Assembly (NCBI GenBank): GCA_964392455.1 | Contig: CAYMPG010000037.1 | Span: forward strand, 1-12,680 | Origin: SFEL01 sp964392455 | Lineage (GTDB): Bacteria > Bacillota > Clostridia > Christensenellales > CAG-138 | Length of the DNA stretch: 12,680 nucleotides | Direction: 5' to 3' | Program-made: the position numbers and the translations under genes | Notes under the pieces: generated by a model | Told to the model about the DNA's origin: nothing | What the model saw: the letters and a program-made list of their open reading frames with translations, nothing else | The model's database searches: none | Shown here: one piece after another, positions 6,500 to 12,680 of the stretch | How positions within the stretch are numbered: position 1 is the stretch's first letter | Layout of the letters: the number at the start of each line of letters is the position of its first letter

Positions 6500-6535
6500 A
6501 AAAAACGGAGGACGGAAGGATGGCTCCCGTCCCCC
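6500..6535 (-). terminator. Terminator-like hairpin between glgD and glgA
   Basis: On the minus strand, arms GGGGGACGG (6527-6535) and CCGTCCTCC (6507-6515) pair over 9 bp with one G-U, and are followed by G and six T (6500-6505). It begins about 12 bp after the glgD stop and lies some 50 bp before the glgA start. It may partly terminate transcription and lower glgA relative to glgBCD. I see no strong promoter after it. Confidence 0.6.
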
Positions 6536-6547
6536 CTGATATGCATA

Positions 6548-7672
6548 TTATATCACACTGCCCTTGCGTATGATAATGGGGAAGCTGTCGTATCCTGCAA
6601 GAGTTCTGCCTGAGTGTACGGTGCAGCCCTTGTCCAGTATGGCGTAGGTCATATCGCAATCCTCCTCGATATGGCAGGCCTGCAGCACCACGCAGTTTTT
6701 CAGCTTGCTGCCCCTGCCCACATGGGTGCCGCGGAACAGCACGCAGTTTTCCACCTCGCCCTCTATTACGCAGCCGTCTGCCACAAGGCTGTTTTTCACC
6801 CGGGCGTCCCCCAGGTACCTGGCGGGCACCTCGTCCTTTATCTTGGTATAGATGGGATGGGCGGGGCTGAACAGGTCAGAGCGAACCTCCTTCTTAAGCA
6901 CATTCATATTGTGATTGAAGTAGCTTGCGATGGAGCTCAGGCAGCCAACGTAGCCGTCATAGCGCCAGCCGTACATGGGTATCTCATTTACCCGCTTCAG
7001 CAGCACATCCCGGATAAAGTCGCTTTCGCCCCGGGAGTAGGCCTCCTCCACAAGGTATTCAAAGGTGGTCTTTTCCATAATAGCGGTATCGCAGAAGGAA
7101 TAGCAGGTGGAGGGGTTATTGGGGTTGAGCTGAATATCCGTTATGCGGCCATCCTCATTGAGGGCAAAGCGCAGCTCGTTGAACTGGTCATCGGGATGAT
7201 GCTTGCCCACCTCATTGTACATGAGGGTTATGGCGGCGCCGGACTGTATGTGCTGCCTTATCATAGCATCATAGGTGGTATTGTATATGGTATGGCTGCC
7301 TACCAGTATGATGTACTTCTGAGAGCTGCGGCGGATGTAGCCCATTACGGAATGGTATGCATCGATGGTGCCACGATATATGCCGGTATTGTCCCTTGTA
7401 ACGAAGGGAGGCAGTATAAAGAGGCCGTCATGCTTTCTGTGCAGCTCCCACTCCTTGCCGCTGCCCAGGTGGTCCATAAGGGAGTGATAGTTTTTCTGGG
7501 CCACTATGCCCACATTGGATATGCCGGTATTCACAAGATTGCTCAGCACAAAGTCTATGCAGCGGTATCTGCCCGCAAAGGGCACCGCCGCCACGGAGCG
7601 GGAGTAGGTAAGGTCTCTGAGCTGCATGCTGGATTCGCCGGTATAAATAAGGCCGAATACGTCGTTTCTCAT
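6548..7672 (-). CDS. glgD: GlgD, non-catalytic partner of glucose-1-phosphate adenylyltransferase
   Basis: A 374-residue paralogue of GlgC with the nucleotidyltransferase fold and a C-terminal left-handed beta-helix (about 285-370, hexapeptide-like repeats such as VKNSLVADGCVIEGEV). In Firmicutes GlgD forms a hetero-oligomer with GlgC and raises its activity. The catalytic residues of GlgC are lost here: the GGQGSRL loop is replaced by TGESSMQLRD (11-20), the Lys of AKPAV by V27, the Asp of SGDHIY by H127 and the Lys of FEEKP by N183, while structural motifs such as VPFxGxYRxIDFxLSN remain. It starts 3 bp after the glgC stop, and its ribosome binding site GAGGAGG lies inside the last codons of glgC, so translation is likely coupled and the two subunits made together. 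Confidence 0.92.
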   Translation of the reverse strand: MRNDVFGLIYTGESSMQLRDLTYSRSVAAVPFAGRYRCIDFVLSNLVNTGISNVGIVAQKNYHSLMDHLGSGKEWELHRKHDGLFILPPFVTRDNTGIYRGTIDAYHSVMGYIRRSSQKYIILVGSHTIYNTTYDAMIRQHIQSGAAITLMYNEVGKHHPDDQFNELRFALNEDGRITDIQLNPNNPSTCYSFCDTAIMEKTTFEYLVEEAYSRGESDFIRDVLLKRVNEIPMYGWRYDGYVGCLSSIASYFNHNMNVLKKEVRSDLFSPAHPIYTKIKDEVPARYLGDARVKNSLVADGCVIEGEVENCVLFRGTHVGRGSKLKNCVVLQACHIEEDCDMTYAILDKGCTVHSGRTLAGYDSFPIIIRKGSVI

Positions 7673-7675
7673 AGG

Positions 7676-8914
7676 TTATTCCTCCTCGTGCTCAATAGCG
7701 CCGTACACGCCTGTGTTTACTATCATGCCCACAGGCACCCTGCTGCCCGCCGAAATTTCCGTGCCGCTGGCAATGAGGGTAATATCATCGGTAAGGGAGG
7801 TATCGTAATCCCCATCCTCAGGGAGCCGCTTTGCCCCCACAAAGGAATCCTGACCCACCACGGAGTTTTCTCCCACGATGGCCCGGTGTACCTTTGCCCC
7901 GCGAAGTATTGAAGCGCCGGGCATTATTACGGAATCCACCACCTCGGCCCCTTCCTCAACGGTAACGCCTGCAAAGAGCACGCTGTGCTTTACCGTGCCC
8001 AGCACCTCGCAGCCCTCGGTGATGGAGCTGCGCTCTATGCTGGCATTTTCGCCCACGCAGTGGGGGGGCATGCAGGGAGATTTGCTGTATATGCGCCAAT
8101 CGGGATCGTCAAGCTGAATGGCAGGGCTGTCTGAGATAAGGTCCATGTTGGCCTCCCACAGGCTCTGCACCGTGCCCACGTCCTTCCAGTAGGAATCAAA
8201 GGCATAGGCGTACACATTCAGCCCGTCATCCAGTATGGCAGGGATAACGTTTTTGCCGAAGTCATTTGAGGAGGCGGGGTTTTCCTCATCCAGGCACAGG
8301 TATTTTCTCAGCACCGGCCAGGAGAATATGTATATACCCATTGAGGCCTTGTTGCTCTTGGGCTGCTTGGGCTTTTCTTCAAATTCTGTGATGCGCTCCT
8401 CGCTGTCGGTATTCATGATGCCGAAGCGGTGGGCCTCCTCCATGGGCACATGGCGCACGGCTATGGTAAGGTCAGCGTTTTTATCCATGTGGGCCTTGAG
8501 CATCTTGGCATAGTCCATCTTGTAGATATGATCGCCCGACAGTATGAGCACATATTCGGGGTTATATCTGTCAATGAAGGCTATGTTCTGATAGATGGCA
8601 TCGGCAGTGCCGGAATACCATCTGCCCGCCTGGCTGGACTGATAGGGGGGCAGTACGAATACGCCGCCGCTGTTTCTGTCCAGATCCCACGCCTGGCCGG
8701 TGCCAATGTAGGCATTAAGCTCCAGCGGCTCATACTGGGTAAGCACGCCCACGGTGTCAATATCCGAATTGACGCAGTTTGACAGCGGAAAGTCTATTAT
8801 CCTGTACTTGCCGCCAAAGGGTACCGCCGGCTTTGCCACCCGGTTTGTGAGAACGCTGAGCCTGCTGCCCTGTCCACCTGCCAGCAGCATGGCTACTACT
8901 TTTTTTCTGACCAT
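7676..8914 (-). CDS. glgC: Glucose-1-phosphate adenylyltransferase (ADP-glucose pyrophosphorylase)
   Basis: GlgC makes ADP-glucose and pyrophosphate from ATP and glucose 1-phosphate, the committed step of glycogen synthesis. The 412 residues show the full catalytic set: GGQGSRLSVLT (13-23) with the nucleotide loop, K28 in AKPAVPFGGKYRIIDFPLSN, SGDHIYKMDY (126-135) with D128, FEEKPK (178-183) with K181, and YWKDVGT (242-248). The C-terminal third carries the hexapeptide beta-helix (ENASIERSSITEG, VIMPGASILRGAKV). The ATG at 8912-8914 has GGGAGG about 7 nt upstream. It lies 172 bp downstream of glgB and 3 bp before glgD. Allosteric control by metabolites is usual in this family, but effector preference cannot be read from the sequence. 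Confidence 0.96.
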   Translation of the reverse strand: MVRKKVVAMLLAGGQGSRLSVLTNRVAKPAVPFGGKYRIIDFPLSNCVNSDIDTVGVLTQYEPLELNAYIGTGQAWDLDRNSGGVFVLPPYQSSQAGRWYSGTADAIYQNIAFIDRYNPEYVLILSGDHIYKMDYAKMLKAHMDKNADLTIAVRHVPMEEAHRFGIMNTDSEERITEFEEKPKQPKSNKASMGIYIFSWPVLRKYLCLDEENPASSNDFGKNVIPAILDDGLNVYAYAFDSYWKDVGTVQSLWEANMDLISDSPAIQLDDPDWRIYSKSPCMPPHCVGENASIERSSITEGCEVLGTVKHSVLFAGVTVEEGAEVVDSVIMPGASILRGAKVHRAIVGENSVVGQDSFVGAKRLPEDGDYDTSLTDDITLIASGTEISAGSRVPVGMIVNTGVYGAIEHEEE

Positions 8915-8955
8915 AAGTTACCTCCCTGTCAATAAAGGCTTTTATGATGATATGT

Positions 8956-8984
8956 ATTATATTTCCGCATACTGCGGCAAATCT
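8956..8984 (-). promoter_or_regulatory. Candidate glgC promoter with an operator-like inverted repeat
   Basis: A perfect TATAAT (8956-8961, minus strand) lies about 42 bp upstream of the glgC start. The -35 is poor (AGATTT at 8979-8984). The spacer between them holds CCGCA-TAC-TGCGG (8965-8977), a 5-bp-arm dyad placed where a repressor could block RNA polymerase. Could also be only a short RNA hairpin if transcription comes from glgB. Confidence 0.4.
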
Positions 8985-9007
8985 TTTCAGGTAAGATGTG
9001 CTTTTTT

Positions 9008-9042
9008 CCGCCGGAAAACGGGGAGCGTCCCCGCTCCGGCGG
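9008..9042. other. GC-rich stem-loop between glgB and glgC
   Basis: Outer arms CCGCCGG (9008-9014) and CCGGCGG (9036-9042) enclose an inner stem CGGGGA/TCCCCG (9019-9024, 9028-9033). On the minus strand an alternative inner stem GGAGCG/CGCTCC is possible. For the glg direction it is followed by A, not T, so it is not a classical terminator; on the plus strand it is followed by CTGATTTTTT. It may stabilise or process the glgB-glgC message. Confidence 0.55.
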
Positions 9043-9086
9043 CTGATTTTTTCAGGGAATGAAGTGGGTTTGTCGCTTTGAGGGGG

Positions 9087-10931
9087 TCAGCTCATGCTGT
9101 AAAATACCGCCTCGTATGGAAACAGCTCTATATCCACATAATAGCTGTCATCCTCGGCTTGCTCTGTGGCTATGCCCTTAATGTCCCTCATGTCCACATT
9201 GGAGAGCACCTGGTCCAGCACCGTTTCCCTGGCCATGGGAATACGATAGGGCAGATGGGCAACGGGGGTAAAGTTGAATACGCACAGCAGCTCCCTGCCC
9301 TTTTTATCCCTGCGGACAAAGGCAAGGACGCTGTGGGCAGCGTCATTCACCTGCATCCACTGGAAGCCATCCCAGCTGTCATCCTGCTGATAGAGGGCGG
9401 GGGTGCTTTTGTAGAAGCGGTTGAGCTGGGCTACGAATTCCTGCATTTCACCATGGGCCGGGTATTCCAGCAGCAGCCAGTCCAGAGACTGGCGGAAGTT
9501 CCATTCGATAAACTGGCCGAATTCATTGCCCATGAAGGTGAGCTTTTTGCCGGGGTGGGCGTATTGATACATATACAGCAGCCTGAGCTGGCGGAATTTA
9601 TCCACATACTCGCCGGGCATACGGTTTATAAGGCTCCTCTTGCCATGTACCACCTCGTCATGGGAAAGGGGGAGGAGGTAATGCTCAGAGAAGGCGTAGC
9701 ACATGGAGAAGGTTATCTGGTCGTGATGATATTTGCGGTATATGCTGTCTCTGGACATATAGTCCAGGGTGTCATTCATCCAGCCCATGTTCCACTTGTA
9801 ATCGAAGCCCAGGCCCCCATGCTCAGGGTCTGCGGTGATGCCTGCAAAGGCAGTGCTTTCCTCTGCAAACAGCAGCCGCCCCGGAAACTCCTTATGCACT
9901 ACCCTGGAAAGGGCACGGAAGAACTCTATGGCCCCCAGGTTTTCCCGGCCGCCGTAAATATTGGGCAGCCACTGGCCGGAATCCCTGCCATAGTCAAGAT
10001 ACAGCATGCAGCTTACCGCATCCACCCTTATGCCGTCTATGTGGAATTCCTTCATCAGGAACACGGCATTGGATATGAGGAAGCTCCTTACTTCGTTTTT
10101 TTCGTAATTGAAAAGCATTGTGCCCCACTGAGGCTGCTCCCCCCTGCGGGGATCCGGATGCTCGTAGAGGGCTGTGCCGTCAAAGCGGCGCAGGCCGTGG
10201 GCATCCCGGGTGAAATGAGCAGGCACCCAGTCCACTATCACACCAAGGCCCGCCTTATGGCAGCTGTCCACAAATTCCTTAAACTGTGTGGGCGTGCCGT
10301 AGCGGGAGGTGATGGCATAGTAGCCTGTTACCTGATAGCCCCAGCTGTCATCCAGCGGGTATTCGGATACCGGCATCAGCTCAATATGGGTGTACCCCAT
10401 GGAGGATACGTATTTTACCAGCCTTTCAGCCATGGCGGGGAAATCCAGCCCCTCCACCCAGCTGCCGAGATGCACCTCGTATATGCTCATGGGGGAGGAG
10501 TGGGAGTCATTTTTGGAAAGGGTTTTAAGGTAGGCAGCATCCTGCCACCTGTAGCCATCCTCCAGGTCCCATATTTCGGAGGCGGTGTTTGGCCGCTTCT
10601 GGCTGCGGAAGGCAAAGGGATCCGCCTTGTAGAGTATATCGCCGGATTTGGTACGGATGGCAAATTTGTATATCTCCCCGGGGCTTACTATGCCTATGAA
10701 GCATTGCCATACCCCGATATCTCCGCAGGGAGTCATGGGGTCAGCTTCAATATTCCACTGGTTAAAGTTGCCTACTACGCTTACGGCTTCCGCATTGGGA
10801 GCCCATACTGCAAAGCGGTACATTTCGTAGCCCTGGTGCATCACCCTGTGGCAGCCCAGAGTAAGGTATGCGTATGAATTTGTCCCCTCTCCCCAAAGGT
10901 AGAGGTCTTCCTGACGGAGTTCGTTCTGCAT
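9087..10931 (-). CDS. glgB: 1,4-alpha-glucan branching enzyme (GH13)
   Basis: GlgB cuts an alpha-1,4 chain and re-attaches it through an alpha-1,6 bond, giving glycogen its branches. The 614-residue protein has an N-terminal CBM48-like domain (about 20-110, FAVWAPNAEAVSVVGNFNQW) followed by the GH13 barrel: YEVHLGSW (151-158), DWVPAHF (234-240), the nucleophile D304 in GIRVDAVSCMLYLDYGR, the acid/base Glu in FAEEST (355-360), and SHDEVVHG with D425. A beta-sandwich C-terminal domain ends ELFPYEAVFYSMS. The length suits the short-N-terminus branching enzymes of Firmicutes. The ATG at 10929-10931 has AAGG 7 nt upstream, and a strong promoter lies about 50 bp further. It is the first gene of the glycogen cluster and diverges from the DUF1858 gene. 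Confidence 0.95.
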   Translation of the reverse strand: MQNELRQEDLYLWGEGTNSYAYLTLGCHRVMHQGYEMYRFAVWAPNAEAVSVVGNFNQWNIEADPMTPCGDIGVWQCFIGIVSPGEIYKFAIRTKSGDILYKADPFAFRSQKRPNTASEIWDLEDGYRWQDAAYLKTLSKNDSHSSPMSIYEVHLGSWVEGLDFPAMAERLVKYVSSMGYTHIELMPVSEYPLDDSWGYQVTGYYAITSRYGTPTQFKEFVDSCHKAGLGVIVDWVPAHFTRDAHGLRRFDGTALYEHPDPRRGEQPQWGTMLFNYEKNEVRSFLISNAVFLMKEFHIDGIRVDAVSCMLYLDYGRDSGQWLPNIYGGRENLGAIEFFRALSRVVHKEFPGRLLFAEESTAFAGITADPEHGGLGFDYKWNMGWMNDTLDYMSRDSIYRKYHHDQITFSMCYAFSEHYLLPLSHDEVVHGKRSLINRMPGEYVDKFRQLRLLYMYQYAHPGKKLTFMGNEFGQFIEWNFRQSLDWLLLEYPAHGEMQEFVAQLNRFYKSTPALYQQDDSWDGFQWMQVNDAAHSVLAFVRRDKKGRELLCVFNFTPVAHLPYRIPMARETVLDQVLSNVDMRDIKGIATEQAEDDSYYVDIELFPYEAVFYSMS

Positions 10932-10979
10932 TATTGAACCTTATCCTTTGATTATTATATTACTATTCCATTTTATTAT

Positions 10980-11008
10980 ATTTTACACCATAAACATATA
11001 CCTGTCAA
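10980..11008 (-). promoter_or_regulatory. Promoter of glgB and probably the whole glg cluster
   Basis: Minus strand TTGACA (11003-11008), exactly 17 bp, then TAAAAT (10980-10985): a near-consensus sigma-A promoter, the best in the window. Two more AT-rich boxes (10975-10980 and 10954-10959, both TATAAT) lie downstream without matching -35 elements. The leader would be about 40 nt. Confidence 0.75.
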
Positions 11009-11137
11009 AAATCAGAAACGGCGGCGGCAGAGTAAATTTTTGCAGCATATTTCGGGAAAAACGGCCCATATAGCCTGGGTGCAGGTTATTTTTTATGGGT
11101 ATATTTAAATATAGCCGCCATATACGCCAAAAAGGTA

Positions 11138-11165
11138 TTTAAAATTCCCACCAAAGTGGTATACT
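11138..11165 (+). promoter_or_regulatory. Candidate promoter of the DUF1858 gene
   Basis: TATACT (11160-11165) preceded by TGG gives an extended -10; TTTAAA (11138-11143) lies 16 bp upstream. A small dyad CCAC-CAAA-GTGG (11148-11159) abuts the -10. The 5' leader is about 28 nt. Confidence 0.5.
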
Positions 11166-11199
11166 ATTGATGAAAGAACACCGCAAAGGAGAAAATACA

Positions 11200-11400
11200 A
11201 TGTCCGTAACCAAGGATATGACCATCGAACAGATTCTTCAGGTAGACATCGGCATCGCCGAGATACTGACCGGCGCAGGTATGCACTGCCTGGGCTGCGT
11301 AATGGCTCACGGTGAAAACCTGGAGCAGGCCTGTGCCGTTCACGGCATAGATTCCGATGCCCTCGTTGAGGCCATCAACTCCTATCTGGCAGCCAAATAA
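11200..11400 (+). CDS. DUF1858 (hybrid-cluster-protein-associated redox disulfide) protein
   Basis: A 66-residue protein beginning MSVTKDMTIEQILQVDIGIA. Its CxxC at C30 and C33 (GMHCLGCVMAHGE) and the closing helix (ALVEAINSYLAAK) are the marks of the DUF1858/redox-disulfide domain seen in anaerobes, both alone and fused to hybrid-cluster proteins. The domain is thought to hold a redox-active cysteine pair, but the partner is unknown. I start it at 11200 because AAAGGAG (11185-11191) lies 8 nt upstream; an earlier in-frame ATG at 11167 would place that site inside the gene. It is a single-gene unit on the plus strand, diverging from glgB, ending at a terminator shared with the DUF1847 gene. 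No hybrid-cluster protein gene is in the window. Confidence 0.9.
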   Translation: MSVTKDMTIEQILQVDIGIAEILTGAGMHCLGCVMAHGENLEQACAVHGIDSDALVEAINSYLAAK

Positions 11401-11416
11401 CCCCGGGAATAAGGGC

Positions 11417-11448
11417 AAAAGGGCGCACGTTCATGTGCGCCCTTTTTT
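11417..11448. terminator. Bidirectional terminator between DUF1858 and DUF1847 genes
   Basis: Arms GGGCGCAC (11421-11428) and GTGCGCCC (11435-11442), extended by A/T pairs, with six T on the plus strand (11443-11448) and four T on the minus strand (opposite 11417-11420). Another dyad TGCCCCG/CGGGGCA (11451-11457, 11465-11471) lies beside it, closer to the DUF1847 stop. Confidence 0.85.
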
Positions 11449-11498
11449 CATGCCCCGGCTTTTTCGGGGCAGGGTCATTCATAATACTGCCTTCGGGG

Positions 11499-12146
11499 CT
11501 ATTCCTCCTGCGGCTTTTCCGGGAAGAACCTGCGCTTAAAGTAAAAGTTTGCCCCATACAGCGCCGCAACGGGATTGTGGCCGGTCACTCTGTCCTTGGT
11601 GACGGCGGTGGTGACAAGGGCGTTGGAATATTTATAAAACAGGCTGTCGTGGCCCACGCACAGGCCAACCACCACGTTAAGGTCGGTATTGGCCTCATTG
11701 AGCAGCTTTGCCTGCAGTATGGGGTTGCACATATTTTCGCCAATGGAGTTGCACCTTTCGGGTATGCCCACGGAGGTCTTTTTCTGCACCCCCGCCTTGC
11801 AGCCCACGCCGTATACCTCAAAGCCATTGTGCCGCAGTATTGAGGCAAGGGTTCTGCTTTCGCTGATGAGGCCAACGCAGGTGGCAATGCCTATCTTTTT
11901 CATGCCCATCTTGCGGGCGTAGGCCATTATTTCCTCTATGCGGGTATACTGGCAGTAATAGTCGTGCTCTATCTCGGCGGCGGCTATCATGGAGCGGCGG
12001 TTTTCGTCCTCCTCATACAGCTCCATCGCCTGGGACAGCACCTGCTGATCCATATTGGTGGTAAGGCAGAAATCGGGATACTTTTTATCCTGCAGGTTGC
12101 AGTTTATCACTCCGCAGTCTATGCAGGACATTTTGCACTTATCCAT
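11499..12146 (-). CDS. DUF1847 cysteine-rich protein, putative metal-binding
   Basis: A 215-residue protein of the DUF1847 family. The N-terminus carries a tight cysteine cluster (C4, C8, C11, C16, C27; MDKCKMSCIDCGVINC) that looks like a metal or iron-sulfur site, and six more cysteines follow (C65, C90, C116, C132, C140, C163), several in short conserved contexts such as GIATCVGL, GVGCKAG and GLCVGHDS. The middle has alternating strands and helices, like a Rossmann-type fold. There is no signal peptide or membrane segment. Its biochemical function is not known; a redox or metal role is inference. The ATG at 12144-12146 has only a distant GGGGGG-like box upstream. It is transcribed towards the DUF1858 gene and shares its terminator region. 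Confidence 0.85.
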   Translation of the reverse strand: MDKCKMSCIDCGVINCNLQDKKYPDFCLTTNMDQQVLSQAMELYEEDENRRSMIAAAEIEHDYYCQYTRIEEIMAYARKMGMKKIGIATCVGLISESRTLASILRHNGFEVYGVGCKAGVQKKTSVGIPERCNSIGENMCNPILQAKLLNEANTDLNVVVGLCVGHDSLFYKYSNALVTTAVTKDRVTGHNPVAALYGANFYFKRRFFPEKPQEE

Positions 12147-12183
12147 AATTTATCACTATTCCCCCCGTTTTTTATTTGATTAA

Positions 12184-12213
12184 AGTATATCATTCCACAG
12201 CCCTGCTGCACAA
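12184..12213 (-). promoter_or_regulatory. Candidate promoter of the DUF1847 gene
   Basis: Minus strand TATACT (12184-12189) preceded by TGA (extended -10), with TTGTGC (12208-12213) 18 bp upstream. The leader would be about 30 nt. Confidence 0.45.
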
Positions 12214-12386
12214 GGCGGCGGGGAGGTATTGAGGGCTTATTTCGTTAAAAGAAGTGCGTTAAATAGAGCGGCCGGTGGCGGGCCGCAATTTCCATTGGGG
12301 ATGGGCAAGGGGGGGTACGCTGTAACATTGTGGATGTTAATAAGAGAACAGGCAAAAGCGGGCCTTCTAACCGAAGGCTTTCCGTG
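12214..12386. other. Non-coding stretch upstream of the second repeat copy
   Basis: I see no gene here. The stretch contains a hairpin GCGGCC/GGCCGC (12268-12273, 12281-12286) and, at 12351-12367, a short match to 828-844 on the left side, so it seems to belong to the same repeat-rich class. The 61-residue minus-strand frame across 12237-12422 has no recognisable product and runs into the repeat. Confidence 0.5.
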
Positions 12387-12423
12387 GGCAGGTATGGGCA
12401 CGGAGTAAGGGTAGCGAACCACG

Positions 12424-12635
12424 AGGCTCCCTTCCTCCGCGCCTAGACCTGCCTTGCGGCAGGGGGCGCTATGTACAGGCCTGCGGGCCTAGTGTGCAAA
12501 GGGAGCTGTCGGCGCAGCCGACTGAGGGATTGTCTTTGCAGCATAGAAAGATGCTGAATTTCAGATGTGTTCCCTTACAACCCCACCGGCAAATGACATA
12601 CGTCATTTGCCACCTCCCCTTACACAGGGGAGGCT
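12424..12635. repeat. MITE-like nested palindromic repeat, copy 2, with a 60-bp insert
   Basis: Same orientation as copy 1. The 49 bases from 12494 match those from 990 at 48 positions, and the 25 bp at 12387-12411 are identical to 943-967. The left terminal hairpin is split: its left arm GCTCCCTT is at 12426-12433, 60 extra bases (12434-12493) follow, and the loop GTGCA and right arm AAGGGAGC continue at 12494-12506. The insert has two small hairpins (CTGCC-TTGC-GGCAG; AGGCC-TGCG-GGCCT). The right end has the stem GGCAAATGAC/GTCATTTGCC (12588-12597, 12602-12611) and the terminal hairpin CCTCCCC/GGGGAGG (12613-12619, 12627-12633). The start of the ~30-bp tail repeat follows to the window edge. 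Confidence 0.75.
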
Positions 12636-12680
12636 CGTGCTGCTTATACATCTACACATGAGACCTGTACTTCCTATCCC

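Noticed and set aside
6451..6546. Extended glgA start at 6546
   Set aside because: It would translate through the terminator-like hairpin, overlaps the glgD end region, and has no ribosome binding site; the ATG at 6450 does.
4786..6573. 595-residue open frame on the plus strand
   Set aside because: It is the mirror of glgA; its Gly/Leu/His-rich composition is what antisense reading of these codons gives.
6614..7912. 432-residue open frame on the plus strand
   Set aside because: Antisense to glgD and the end of glgC, no motif and no good ribosome binding site seen.
9008..9042. Intrinsic terminator for glgB
   Set aside because: For the minus strand the stem is followed by A residues, so no U-tract would form.
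9078..10877. 599-residue open frame on the plus strand
   Set aside because: Antisense to glgB, which has all GH13 catalytic motifs.
11167..11199. Earlier start for the DUF1858 gene
   Set aside because: The AAAGGAG site at 11185-11191 is correctly placed for the ATG at 11200, and the first in-frame ATG lies almost on top of the -10 box.

Overview
The window looks like a chromosomal segment of a GC-rich Gram-positive anaerobe of class Clostridia, probably of the Oscillospiraceae/Ruminococcaceae kind. This rests on three things: a glgB-glgC-glgD-glgA glycogen gene order with the Firmicutes-type non-catalytic GlgD, a DUF1858 redox-disulfide protein and a DUF1847 cysteine-rich protein typical of anaerobic clostridia, and strong AGGAGG-type ribosome binding sites. 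The placement is inferred from gene content, not from a marker gene. The genes use many AUA (Ile) and AGG (Arg) codons despite the GC richness.

Layout from left to right. At 1-404 (minus) is the 5' part of a Gp37/Gp68-like (DUF5131) three-cysteine gene that runs off the left edge. From 405 to 1412 there is no convincing gene; the stretch is packed with hairpins and dispersed repeats, including a MITE-like nested palindrome (980-1130), a tail of degenerate ~30-bp units, an intrinsic terminator (1262-1290) and a twin hairpin repeat (1342-1401). On the minus strand follow a small acidic unknown protein (1413-1727), oligoendopeptidase F (1750-3534), a short Usp/KdpD-like protein (3600-3974) and a LOG-family protein (3982-4584). 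The glycogen cluster covers 4789-10931 (minus), transcribed glgB, glgC, glgD, glgA. A plus-strand DUF1858 gene (11200-11400) diverges from glgB and converges on a minus-strand DUF1847 gene (11499-12146). The right end (12147-12680) has no gene and carries a second copy of the 980-1130 repeat, with a 60-bp insert in one of its hairpin loops.

Functionally the core is a glycogen-making pathway. GlgC (with GlgD as a catalytically dead partner) makes ADP-glucose, GlgA polymerises it and GlgB adds branches. A good sigma-A-type promoter lies in front of glgB, a weaker candidate with an inverted repeat lies in front of glgC, and a terminator-like hairpin between glgD and glgA may lower synthase expression relative to the upstream genes. 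The LOG and Usp genes look like a two-gene unit with its own promoter and terminator; pepF and the acidic gene follow.

The window is mostly ordinary metabolism. The least explained material is the structured repeat family at both ends, which directly flanks the ~11.5-kb gene block, and the truncated DUF5131 gene. I see no clear evidence of a new defence or mobile system inside the window; any partner of the DUF5131 gene would lie beyond the left edge.
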